Assembly: GCA_037178625.1 (NCBI GenBank)
Contig: JAWZXG010000029.1
Location: 182,650-246,649 of the forward strand
Reading direction: 5' to 3'
Length of the DNA stretch: 64,000 bases
Source of the DNA: Skeletonema tropicum
Taxonomy: Eukaryota > Bacillariophyta > Thalassiosirophyceae > Thalassiosirales > Thalassiosiraceae
Made by a program: the position numbers and the translations under genes. The notes beneath the pieces are model-generated. The model was not told the DNA's origin and searched no databases. It saw only the letters and a program-made list of their open reading frames with translations. This document shows positions 11,801-21,193 of the stretch, piece by piece. Every line of letters begins with the position of its first letter. The stretch's first letter is position 1.

Positions 11801-12242
11801 TGCTTTTATCAAGATCAGCCACATCCACATCCTTCTTTGCAGGAAGAGCTGAAGCGGACTTATGAGCCTGAGCTAGTGGATCGTCTATCTCTTCAATTTC
11901 CGTTCCATCGTCATCGAAAGCAGGTTTGGTAGTCGTGCCTGTAAACTCATTTAAAGTTGCCAATCGCTGGTCATCGACTGGAGCTGTAGCAAACTCTTCT
12001 TCACTGTTATCACGCTTCTCCAAGTTGGGTGACTCTGGCAGTGCAGCCAAGGTATTCGGTACAGCTGCAGCATTATATGTAGAACCACAAGTCGTCAAAC
12101 TATCAAGCGTATCAAAACTTGCATCACTATCAAAGACATACACGTTTGATGTGGCTCGAAGTGCTGAAATCTTTCCCTTCAAGGCATCGATCCGCCGCCG
12201 ACGCTCTTCAGCTGTTGACGAAACGGCAGGACGAGATACCAT
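8814..12242 (-). CDS. Large disordered protein with degenerate RelA/SpoT-like nucleotidyltransferase domain
   Basis: One exon encodes 1142 residues. The first ~600 are acidic, Ser/Glu/Asp-rich and probably disordered. Within them a module is repeated twice: DALKGKISALRA near residue 18 and NALKEKVSMLRA near 160, each followed by a stretch ending FDTLDSL or FNTFDSV. At about residues 800-965 is a segment like the RelA/SpoT synthetase fold, with LLVTDYCRVAMF (family D-x-x-G-x-R region), GYRDCKINI and ICEIQLHL (family ExQIRT). The catalytic-position Asp and Glu appear kept, but the Gly and His of the consensus are replaced, so activity is doubtful. A helical region after about 985 (IRDYFALACIYLKKG) looks TPR-like. 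The start ATG at 12242 follows a divergent spacer. Function in eukaryotes is unknown; a (p)ppGpp-related role is only a possibility. Confidence 0.75.
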   Translation of the reverse strand: MVSRPAVSSTAEERRRRIDALKGKISALRATSNVYVFDSDASFDTLDSLTTCGSTYNAAAVPNTLAALPESPNLEKRDNSEEEFATAPVDDQRLATLNEFTGTTTKPAFDDDGTEIEEIDDPLAQAHKSASALPAKKDVDVADLDKSNSPRIGGDEEINALKEKVSMLRAMKKEYHFRSDISLNTFDSVSTAVSSNNNPVQLRIRNMLDRSRDVLATDQSSTESSEKTGANNPVVESEDEFSAEELPATTNPFLDSEDESSEENESSAENLLDPSKPATNLLIEKAETLSRATDYSKQSSINGSSINLTHQSAASPSTYSGSSIMGFSIDTIDEVEVGVNNQPMSLEETDTVKSDTPVAQLLAMRQANKAVAAAANRWDTSSSDASSPEEEDDVEEKEVKKAVDEVNDDSFKDYESEVDQNGENEDRTLSVDAKDESIAPRNVEGGSLLRDWNGMLNKEVIVKASAESLSPESALMTADEEEKSATDDSDTTQTCSNSNKVDYIATKDREKTLTPPRHSVVLSDGSISTKNSIFGKVVNVANHDLVAERIYYESLRAQYHAELKVHVADEEIRLALDARLKAIQDFYQKKSTVVQIQGCYGDDEEAKVASLPRVRSTVLQEINEITTNPSLPQSSSYASREDNHKFAFERAHHGIDEAIKATHEQIEVVPKEEEEEFPLPGESTSQVPETVFTNESFWSEGVEQPPTEEEMELPGNVLFKNHDKAAVNAWYFYSDVNNLLFESRLYDYEFHQLKKDPLYPYLNSLVGIADSGDDGCTNEDKLIKQQNRKEYADTSPIRICHRLVEDAVVAMPKLKEICFDIGAKLSMKTFAVGPIKKASEALTKCTKKYGGDPLLVTDYCRVAMFAKDIATLLAVMEIILTKYKDIVRRIKLSNLRADHAPLAGGYRDCKINIDVDGHICEIQLHLEQMWNIKEGKGYAHYKACKANDVDSTTTYDIKKTLSGLNRTFLSELISVGEDATQKVRLEDLHPGKEENIRDYFALACIYLKKGRLGSAEKVLSRLVRVRSDSLIFGPRHEETLLFMRKLHESLKRQHKFKVASLMEAKIKNAERSNDEDYEPDLTELCVTDHCGAWESICEALLDPSSIEKEKLEKQQEVVEESRALWLSLRKTYWSLDGAAATM

Positions 12243-12678
12243 TGTCGTTTGTTCTACTGATGATTATTACTCCGATGCGCATCTACAAAATCACTTCAAA
12301 AATTGAAATGCAAACTCATGTCGATGAGGCGCACACAGTACAGCGTTGGGGCGACGTTGAACGCAACGAGGCGTTGAATAAGGATGTAATGATCATCTCA
12401 CAGAATTGGCAGAGGAACAAGAGGATTTTGAGAAAACAGGCTCGAAAACACGACTTTCGCGGTACTGTCCTGTATCCATCGCCGATTTTATTTTTGCACA
12501 CTTTCATGCCACCGCTGATGTGCATCGATAGCATCGATGCACTGAACACAGAGCACACCTTTGGTCGCTACCACATCTCCTGAAGTAGAGAACTCTAAAG
12601 CAAAAGAGAATAATGCGCATGAGGATATTGCAGGAGCACATAAATAGCAATTAAGTAGCTGATCAGTGTCAAGGAGAG
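12243..12678. promoter_or_regulatory. Divergent promoter spacer, RelA/SpoT-like / tandem-repeat PH gene
   Basis: This 436-bp spacer lies between the ATGs of two divergent genes that both encode long disordered proteins. It should contain both promoters. I see no clear TATA box or repeat, and the small open frames across it have no recognisable content. Confidence 0.45.
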
Positions 12679-15600
12679 ATGACGGCGCGTGATAGGGCAG
12701 CGCGTGCCAAATTAAAGGCTCGATACGGTGGCTCCATCAAACAAAAATCTGCAAATGGAGATGTGGGCAAACACTCTCCAATTCCAGCCTCCCACAAACC
12801 CGACCCTGTGGGAGTCATAGATAATCGTGATGATGAGCATCTCTCATCAGCGATAATTCGAGAATCTGATGCCGCAATTCGAGATACATCACCGCCAACT
12901 CAAAGTAATGACACAACAATGGATGTTGCAATGAAGAGTCAAGAGCCTTCAGCTGCCCAGCAAAAAGCATCCCAAGTTGCCATGGCAAAGAAGAAGATCG
13001 CGGCGGCAAGGAGGGCCGTTTCACCAGTGAAGAACGCTTATCATGACAAACTCATGGCGTCAAGAAAGGCTGTGTCACAAGTGAAACCAGTGAAGTCTGC
13101 GTATAATTACAAACCTACGATAGAATCACGAAAAGTAGCCAAACCTGCACCACCTATTGAAGAGCAAGTAAATGCAACTTATACACCGCCGCGAAAAATG
13201 TCAAAGAGAAGAGAAATGGCTAGGAACTTCGCAGCTTCGCGTGTGGCAACTTCATCCCCTCAACCAAAGATACAGAAGCCAGATCCAGTTGCGAAAAACT
13301 CTATCAGCGCCAAAAGGAATGCATTTGCTTATAAAGTATCACAAACCTATTCCTATTCTGATTCCTATTCTGAAGAGGTAGGTTCGATGAAATCAAAGTC
13401 TTCTTCTTTCGAGAAACCTGAGAATATGGATAGAGTTGCACTCAACAAGACGGAAGGTACCAGATCGTATGAACTCGCTCGACTTCGAGCTGCCAGTCCT
13501 GCTGTTGTAGCGGCGTCGACGGTAAAGCCTATTTCACAACCAAAGCCACCAGTTGGACATTACGATTCCGATGAAGATGAATCTACATTTTATGATGAAG
13601 ATGAATCTACGTTGTATGATGATGAATCTACATTATGTGATGAGTATTTAGCTCGAAATGCAGTCCTTCAAAGGAGAGAGCAGTTTCGGATGAAGCAAGT
13701 AGAAAACAATGCTCCCAAGGCAGTCAGAGACTCTTCCTTTGACCATTCAAACAAACACACGAGTGACATCGTTTTAGACCCTCCTGGGCCCTCAATGAGA
13801 GATCAATATATCAAGAAACTAGAAGACAAGAGAAGGCCTCAAACTGCAGTCAACGATGCTTCCTTCCGTCAGCCAAACATCCACATGTCTGATCAATGCG
13901 GCAGTTCCATCCCAGATCCTCCTCTGCCTTCAATATCTCATTCATCTTCTGATTTCAAGAAACAAGAGGACAAGAGAAGGTCGCAAAACGCAGTCAGCGA
14001 TGCTTCCTTTCTTCAGCCAAACAATTACATGCCTGATCAATGCGGCAGTTCCTATCCAGGTCCTCCTCTGCCTTCAATATCTCATTCATCTTCTGATTTC
14101 AAGAAACAAGAGGACAAGAGAAGGCCGCAAAACGCAGTCAACGATGCTTCTTTTCTTCAGCCAGACAATTACATGCCTGATCAGTGCGGCAGTTCCTATC
14201 CAGATCCTCCTCTGCCTTCAATATCTCATTCGTCTTCCGATTTCAAGAAACAAGAGGACAAGAGAAGGTCGCAAAATGCAGTCAACGATGCTTCCTTTCT
14301 TCAGCCAAATAATTACATGCCTGATCAGTGCGGCAGTTCCTATCCAGGTCCTCCTCTGCCTTCAATATCTCATTCATCTTCTGATTTCAAGAAACAAGAG
14401 GACAAGAGAAGGTCGCAAAATGCAGTCAACGATGCTTCCTTTTTTCAGCCAGACAATTACATGCCTGATCAGTGCGGCAGTTCCTATCCAGATCCTCCTC
14501 TGCCTTCAAAATCTCATTCATCTTCTGATTTCAAGAAACAAGAGGACAAGAGAAGGCCGCAAAACGCAGTCAACGATGCTTCCTTTCTTCAGCCAAACAA
14601 TCACATGCCTGATCAGTGCGGCAGTTCCTATTCAGATCCTCCTCTGCCTTCAATATCTCATTCATCTTCTGATTTCAAGAAACAAGAGGACAAGAGAAGG
14701 CCGCAAAACGCAGTCAACGATGCTTCCTTTCTTCAGCCAAACAATTACATGCCTGATCAATGCGGCAGTTCCTATCCAGATCCTCCTCTGCCTTCAATAT
14801 CTCATTCGTCTTCTGATTTCAAGAAACAAGAGGACAAGAGAAGGCCGCAAAACGCAGTCAACGATGCTTCCTTTCTTCAGCCAAACAATCACATGCCTGA
14901 TCAGTGCGGCAGCTCCTACGATCCTCCTCTGCCTTCAATATCTCATTCGTCATCGGCTGCGTCCAACCCATCTGCTAAGATCCAACGTTCCTTCCCAGAT
15001 CCTCCTCTACCAATATCTCATTCGTCATCGGCTTCATCCAACCCATCTGCTCAAATCCAACAGATTAATGAGGTTGTCCCACCGCCTCCTCCGCCACCTC
15101 CTCCTCCTCCCAAAACGGAAGCTGAGAACGAGAGTCAAGATTTTGGAGACGGATTTGGGTTTAGCCAGGAAGAATTTTCTCATGCCTCTTGGGGGGTAGG
15201 GCCTGCTTTCTCTGCTGATATGATTACCAATGGAGATGCGGAATGGTCACAACCAGTAAATTGTTCCGCTGAGCAGAAGGGGAGCAACTCTGCTGAGTGG
15301 GATGCAACATCTAAAGATAAGGAAGGAGATACTGTCAAAGATGAAGACAAAGAAAATTTCGAAACAGCGGCGGATGATCCGCAATGCGATGGAGAGTCCC
15401 CGAGTGCTACCGCTTCCGTGCAATATGTAGACTTTGGAGTAGGAAGAAGTCGTGGTGGGAGTGTTGACTATGATTCTATTATTGATGAAAAGGAAGAACT
15501 TGACAACAGTATTATGAGCGAAGAAACTACTGCGTCGGCAACCGAATTTGATCCTCTATCTATGTTTGGAGGATCTGATGAATTGTCACACGAGATTGAA

Positions 15601-18154
15601 CAGTCAGATGGCAATGCTCAGAGTAAGGTATCATGGGCAGATCCAACGATTCCAAAGGACGAAGAAATCAATAATCTGGCCAGGAGCACCTTTTCTTCTT
15701 CTCAACAGTCGACAAAAGTGGAAGACGCCTCAAACAGCATATCATTTCCTTCGCTGAACAGTGGAACTCTACCGAAACCACCCAATCCTGCGCCGAACAA
15801 TTCTGCCAAGGTAACACCTCTCCCATCGAAGAATGTCATTAGAGCTCCTCCTGACTCTCCATCAGGAACGGAATCTCTTGAGTCATGGTGGCAAAGTCGC
15901 TATGCTTCGTCCCAAAACAATGACATCAACGCAGCTGTACAAGAAGCCCTATTGAATGAAGCGTCGTCGGCATCGAAGAAGTCTCAAGCTGACTCTTCAA
16001 AGACTATGAGCGGTGTTTCTACTTTATCAACCAGTCTCACGCCAGTAACATCAAACGAACGAGTACAATCTCGCGAAATTGAAGAGGAAGACAGTTGCAG
16101 TATCTTCAGTGGAATAAGTGGAGTTGACGAGGACGGGCAGAAAGTTTCGAGTTATCAAGCTGCAGTGACAAAAAATCTCTTGGATCCAATTGCACAAGCT
16201 GAAAGCGAGGAAGAAGATATCTTTTCTGGGGTTTCTGCTACCAACACAAAGGATCTTCAAGCAGATGATGCTGCTATGAAGTCTGATATGGGTGGCGCTT
16301 CTTCTGGCTTTACGTTAAAGAGAGCAAACGCGGAGAGCCACTCAATGCTGTATGGGAATAATACTGTTGCTACGTCCTCGTACGCACCAAAAAAGGTAAT
16401 GAACTCCTTAGTGGATGGAATGTCGACGGTATCGTTCTCAAGTCCGATTCAAACTATGAACACTGCAAGCCAGTATATGCGAGAGTCAAGGGAATCGTTA
16501 CGCAGCTTACCAGAAAACAATTATGGTGTTATCGAGCTGAAGAACAACGAGAAATCTTCTCCTACAAATTCTCATACATCTGATATTACGTCTTCAGTTA
16601 TCTTCGGTTGCGATCCTCCTAGGAGAGCTGCCCACCAAAGATTTGAAAGAGACCAAGAGAGAATTCTAGAGACAAACGAATCTGAAGAAGCTGAAAGTAT
16701 TTTATCAAAGGAGGTCTCCGTAACCGTCAAGTCGGACCAGGTAGTGGAAGGTGAAGTGAATAAAACGACTATCGCAAACAGAGGCGTTTCGTTGGTAGCT
16801 CCGTCATCTTGTGACAGTACATCGCAAGGAAGCACGTTTGACCAAACAAAGACGACTGATATGCACACTGAAGCAGAAAGTCAAGGAGCCCCTTTTGGGC
16901 TTTCGGGACTTCGTGACCAAGCAAAAGCGGCAATTTTATCTCGATTTTCCTGTGGCTTATTAAATGCGTCATCATTTGCAGTCTGTGCACAAGGTAGGAA
17001 GATATTTTGCATTCTGTATTTATATTTCTCGCATTGGTGCTCATTCGTACTGACTCTGTTCATTCAACTGCCTTGTCTCTAAATCAGGTCAAATGCAGAC
17101 TGAATCGAGTCTAGATGATGATATTATATCATCTCATTCTAAGAAAGAAAGTGATTTCAACAATTCGAATGTCTCTAAATCAGGATCTCCCGACGATGAT
17201 GTTCATGAACATCCAATTGATATGGTATCGGAGATGGGTACAACTCTGCCACCACCGTTTTCGCCACACTCAATCAGATTGAGAGAATCATCTTTCAATA
17301 AAGGTGGGGTCGAGGTAACTGCAGCTTCAGAAAAGGCCACCTCAAGTATAGAAGCTGAAAGCGAGTTACCTGTGTACAAGTCTGCTTCCGAAGCTCAAAA
17401 GGAGGCGCATGAAGCCTTGTTGCTTTATGCATACACCGCTTTGTCAGTTCCACCTCCTACGACCCTTGTTGAAAAGGGTGAAGGCGCTGAAACAAATTCC
17501 ACAATATACCCATCTATTGATGGCGGAGTAAGAGAAATGGGTATCATGATGGAAAGATTCCGAAGTCAAGGCATCGCAGTGTTGAAGCTCAATACACATA
17601 ATCAATGGCAGCCACGCGTCCTCACTGTGACGAAAGAAGTCAACGTATTCAACAAGACGGATGATGCGAGATATAAAGGCATAGACTCATGTCCAAAGGG
17701 ACTTTTATGGCTGAAGAAGTTCAGCGATTCAGAGCACAGCATCGCTTCTATCATAGGGAAGAAGGGTAAAGGTGGTGTATTCTTCAGTACAATTGAGTCT
17801 GTCTCCGTTACAAAAGGAATACATCCTTTGAGCAAGAAACAACAGAAGGGAGCATTTAAGGATAGTTACACGTTTGTCTTGTTTGTGAATGACAACGGGT
17901 CGAAGAGGGAAATTTACTTTCGGGTTGCAAGCAAAGATGATGTAATTCTTTTATCTGCAGGATTTCAAGCAGTTATTGATCGAGTGAAGAACGACGAACA
18001 TCTCAAGCCGAGAAGCTTCAAGCTAACAGTGGACACTATGGTGTCAGGAGGACGATCGGTTCCGCTTTCACCATTACTATCACCCACTCAGCCACTCAGT
18101 GGCACAAGGAAAGCTGTTGCTAACCCCATATCTGACAATCGGTGGGAGGTGTAG
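12679..18154 (+). CDS. 1793-residue disordered protein with eight 48-residue tandem repeats and C-terminal PH-like domain (2 exons)
   Basis: Exon 1 is 12679-16993 and exon 2 is 17088-18154. The 94-bp GT-AG intron is in phase 1 and joins a Gly codon in the context AQ-G-QMQ. The N-terminus is basic (MTARDRAARAKLKARYGG). An acidic DEDESTFYDEDESTLYDDE patch at about 295-315 precedes eight tandem repeats of 48 residues (about 377-759), each with KKQEDKRR, MPDQCGSS and PPLPSISHSSS. A polyproline run follows (about 802-812), then long acidic disordered sequence. Exon 2 ends in a PH-like region of about 150 residues beginning near GIAVLKLNTHNQWQPRVLTV. Polyproline plus PH suggests a membrane- or cytoskeleton-associated scaffold; this is inference and no ortholog is recognised. 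One Cys per repeat is conserved. Confidence 0.8.
13807..14955 (+). repeat. Coding tandem repeat, 8 copies of a 144-bp unit
   Basis: Unit starts fall at 13807, 13951, 14095, 14239, 14383, 14527, 14671 and 14815, exactly 144 bp apart. The first unit is the most diverged, and the last is 141 bp because one Pro codon is missing. Units 2 to 7 are nearly identical at DNA level, including synonymous sites, which points to recent expansion or homogenisation. Everything stays in frame within the large repeat protein. Confidence 0.95.
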
Positions 18155-18310
18155 AGGCGATTTGTAAACTATGCTTTTAATGTGACTAAATGGTATGTAG
18201 AGAAATATTATATGTTAATGGACTACTTCTACGAAAGCATCTGTTAATGGCAAATGAAACACCTCTGCCTCTCCGTGGAGAAGCTACATATCAGGTTCTT
18301 TCTTCTTTCT

Positions 18311-19963
18311 TGGGTTCCCTCCTGGGGCCACTAATTAGCGGAAAAACCACTAATTAGTGGTCAGTTTACGATCTCCTACGACACACTTAGAATCGCTCAA
18401 ACGTTCTATAATTCAGGTGGCACCCTCTTCAATGTCTTGACAATGCGTACACCCATTATCTCACGTGTTCCCTGGAGAGGGCCCAACCTATTAACGTTCA
18501 AACACTAGCCTACTGACAAATTTGGCGAACAGCCGACGAGTTTTTTTCGGAAGTTTTGCAACTTCAACTTGGGGGTACGTAGGAATTGATATCAAAAATG
18601 TTGCCACCCGTAGAACTCACATTTCATCACACCATCACCATGGCGAAAGAGGCCCAGCATACGAGCCGTCGTATCTGCATTTAGTAGATGCTTTTACCCA
18701 TCAGAAAGCATACCACAACAGTCACAATATGAGTGGCTAACCAGGTGGTCGAAGAAGAGCATCGAGATGGCCTGGATCCTACAACAATCATGCACAAACT
18801 TCACCGGCAACCGGATGATGTCCCAACCACCATGCAAAGTTATTTGCAGTCGACATACGACGGTATTCTACTCGAAAACAACGATCCCTACCCAAAGCGG
18901 CCAACCTATCTACAGATGGGGACATGGAAAGCGGCCCATCTACCCAAGAGAGTTCGTTTTGGTTAGCATCTCACATGAATTGAAGCGACGGGGATGCGAT
19001 GATGACGATTTATCGACACAAATATAATGGCAATATTCAATAATTATTCGACAAATCAACCGCTTTAAATGGAATAAAAACAAAGACAGCATCATATGAT
19101 ATTAATTATAGGAATATTGTTGGTGGAATGGTCCAAATTAATGACAGGGCGGCTGCAGGTGATGCCAGGTTGTGGTGTAGCGCATTTTTTCCAAAAAAAA
19201 ATTGGCATCCATCAGCACCAAATCACCACTCTATGATGTATGTTTGGCCAATAAGTAATGCAAATCCGATGGTGATCTCTTGCACAGCGACCACAACGAC
19301 ATTAATGTACACGACGATATCCTTTGATTGGCTGTTATCTCCGCTAAACCTGCGCCTACACCTCATTTCAGCAGAATTTGCGCTAATTTGCGCCCTTCTC
19401 GTGTCAAGATATCGCATACTAGAGTTGAGAATTCTCCACCCCAACGTGATTTTCGTCGTCAATCAGCCAAGTAAATGTTAGAACAACATCATATGCAGTG
19501 CAGGAAAGCTTCCTGCTCTCCTATTCGCCCCAACAGGCGAGCTAGACGGTCAAGCCCGTGCTTGAATTCAAGCCAGATTTTACAAAATGTCGGCAGAAGG
19601 TTGGCACACAGTACATCAAGGATAGGCGTGCCACATGCCGCATAGAGGTCAAAACCTACTCCACATATCATAAGAAGGTTCCCATGTGCACTGTTTGTTG
19701 GGGGAAGCATAAACAATTACACAACAACACATAATTCTCGACCACTAATTAGTGGTCACTAAAATAGCGATTTTATGGTGTGTATATAGCTATCTCTACT
19801 TCTATTTGGGCGTTTTCATTGCGGATTTTTGGGCTTGGACTCTGTTGTAGAGGTCTTTGGTGGTGTATTCCTTGAATGTTAGGGTTTGGGAGGTGTTAGA
19901 ATGCCCTCTATATACCATCTACGTACGACCACTAATTAGTGGTTTTGGCCAGGAGGGAACCCA
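18311..19963. mobile_element. Non-autonomous TIR DNA element, ~1.65 kb, possibly with 4-bp TTCT target duplication
   Basis: The two ends are inverted copies of TGGGTTCCCTCCTGG, each followed internally by a run of A/C and the 16-bp self-complementary word ACCACTAATTAGTGGT. That word occurs at 18346-18361, 19741-19756 and 19928-19943; a diverged fourth copy lies at 18326-18341, so the left end is 17 bp longer than the right. TTCT flanks both ends (18307-18310 and 19964-19967), a candidate target duplication, though four bases can match by chance. No transposase frame is visible inside, only short frames. The family is not identified; the fold-back-rich ends suggest a foldback-like or MITE-derived element moved by a transposase encoded elsewhere. 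Confidence 0.75.
19489..19716 (-). other. 75-codon open frame inside the TIR element, doubtful
   Basis: An ATG-started frame inside the 1.65 kb element encodes MFMLPPTNSAHGNLLM followed by a moderately hydrophobic sequence with three Cys. I recognise no family. It could be a captured host fragment, a relic of a longer gene or chance. It is listed only because it is the longest ATG frame in the element that is not obviously low-complexity. Confidence 0.2.
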
Positions 19964-20097
19964 TTCTGGTTAGATTCCGTTCAATTCAAAATTTAGTGTC
20001 ATATTTCTTAGGTAATGTAGATAGCAATATTTTTGATACATGAACACTAGTTGTGGTCTTCCTGTGTTTACTTGTGTTGATTGCATCCTGCTGGTTG

Positions 20098-21174
20098 ATG
20101 TGCATTGCAAGCAGTGAACGCTGCGTATTCATACAGCCTGAGATGAATCAGCAAGATCAGCCTCGGAAAGAAGTGACGATTCTTGATGGAGGAATGGGGC
20201 ACGAGCTGAAGCTACGAGGGATCTCTGATGGAACATTTGTTGCCGGTGTCCTTGCAAACGAAAATCTTATGCAAGCATCTACAGTCGAAGCAATTCACTA
20301 TGACTATCTTGCCGCTGGTTGTGATGTAATAACGACAAACAGTTTTGTTGCTGTGCCAAGAAGGATGGGAGAATGCGGTCTCGCAACCGATGAATCCAGT
20401 TCATTCCATAGAGCTGCAGTGCTAATTAGATCAGCAGTTGATCGAGCTAGAGCTGCGACACAAATTGCACATGAAGGCAAAATGCCAGAGAAGCAAAAGA
20501 AAATAGCTGGCTGTGTACCGCCTCTAACGGAATGCTATTTTGGTGACCAAGTGCCAACAATCGAGGACATGATCCCGGAATATCTCATGATTGCATCAAC
20601 TCTCGTTGACTGCGAAGTAGACATCATCTTATGCGAGACGCTGTCAACAATTCGCGAAGCAATTGCAGTTTTTCATGCCCTCTCAAAATCTAATAACAAA
20701 CACATACCGATATGGGTCAGCTATACAATCAAAGATGATAATCCAAATGAGCTGAGGTCTGGGGATTCCCTTATAGATGCGTGCAATCAAATTATAAAGC
20801 TAGCATCAACTCTAAATTTGCCACTGGAAGCGATAGGTGTCAACTGTTCCACTCCAAGTGCAATATCAAAGGCATTGTCATTCATGTCTCCTTTGGTTAC
20901 GGGAAGTGGTGTGAAGCTGTGTGCATATGGAAATTGCTTTCAAACTACGACATCGGAATGGATGGCGTCTCTCAAAGGTGATAACGATGGACAAAACATA
21001 GCTTCCGAAAGATCGATATCGGCAGAAGATTATGACCACGAGGGATACCTCTTGCCTCACGCGTATGCGAGATATGCATGCGAATGGGTAGATCTAGGAG
21101 CGCAGATTATTGGGGGCTGCTGCGGCAGTAGACCGCAGCATTTGAAACAAGTTGCATCAATGCTCAGATCATAA
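20098..21174 (+). CDS. Homocysteine S-methyltransferase
   Basis: The frame encodes 358 residues from the ATG at 20098, or 343 from the ATG at 20143; family members usually start just before ILDGG, so the second start is also plausible. It matches the Zn-dependent homocysteine S-methyltransferase family (MHT1/HMT/YagD type). Hallmarks are VTILDGGMGHELKLRG near the start, DVITTNSF, LCETL, and the three zinc-ligand cysteines in GVNCS and GGCCGS. The enzyme transfers a methyl group, often from S-methylmethionine, to homocysteine to give methionine. The frame upstream of 20098 opens only with GTG and hydrophobic codons, which might be part of an unseen exon or intron. It converges on the RNA helicase gene with 19 bp between stops, so the transcripts must overlap. 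Confidence 0.9.
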   Translation: MCIASSERCVFIQPEMNQQDQPRKEVTILDGGMGHELKLRGISDGTFVAGVLANENLMQASTVEAIHYDYLAAGCDVITTNSFVAVPRRMGECGLATDESSSFHRAAVLIRSAVDRARAATQIAHEGKMPEKQKKIAGCVPPLTECYFGDQVPTIEDMIPEYLMIASTLVDCEVDIILCETLSTIREAIAVFHALSKSNNKHIPIWVSYTIKDDNPNELRSGDSLIDACNQIIKLASTLNLPLEAIGVNCSTPSAISKALSFMSPLVTGSGVKLCAYGNCFQTTTSEWMASLKGDNDGQNIASERSISAEDYDHEGYLLPHAYARYACEWVDLGAQIIGGCCGSRPQHLKQVASMLRS

Positions 21175-21193
21175 TTTTAACTTTACGAGTGTT

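Larger units (their letters stand above)
18155..20097. other. Intergenic region carrying a non-autonomous DNA element
   Basis: This 1.9 kb stretch separates the tandem-repeat gene from homocysteine S-methyltransferase. Most of it (18311-19963) is one element with terminal inverted repeats, described separately. The left remainder is the 3' UTR of the repeat gene; the right remainder (19964-20097) is the promoter of the methyltransferase gene. No open frame over about 75 codons with a convincing start is present. Confidence 0.6.

Noticed and set aside
13856..15199. A 447-codon plus-frame ORF over the tandem repeat
   Set aside because: It is a different frame of the same 144-bp repeat; it stays open only because the repeat length is a multiple of three. 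The large gene's frame has a proper ATG, spliced continuation and PH-like end.
18522..19030. Possible transposase or gag remnants inside the 1.65 kb element
   Set aside because: The open frames start with non-ATG codons, overlap each other and show no DDE, zinc-finger or protease motif.
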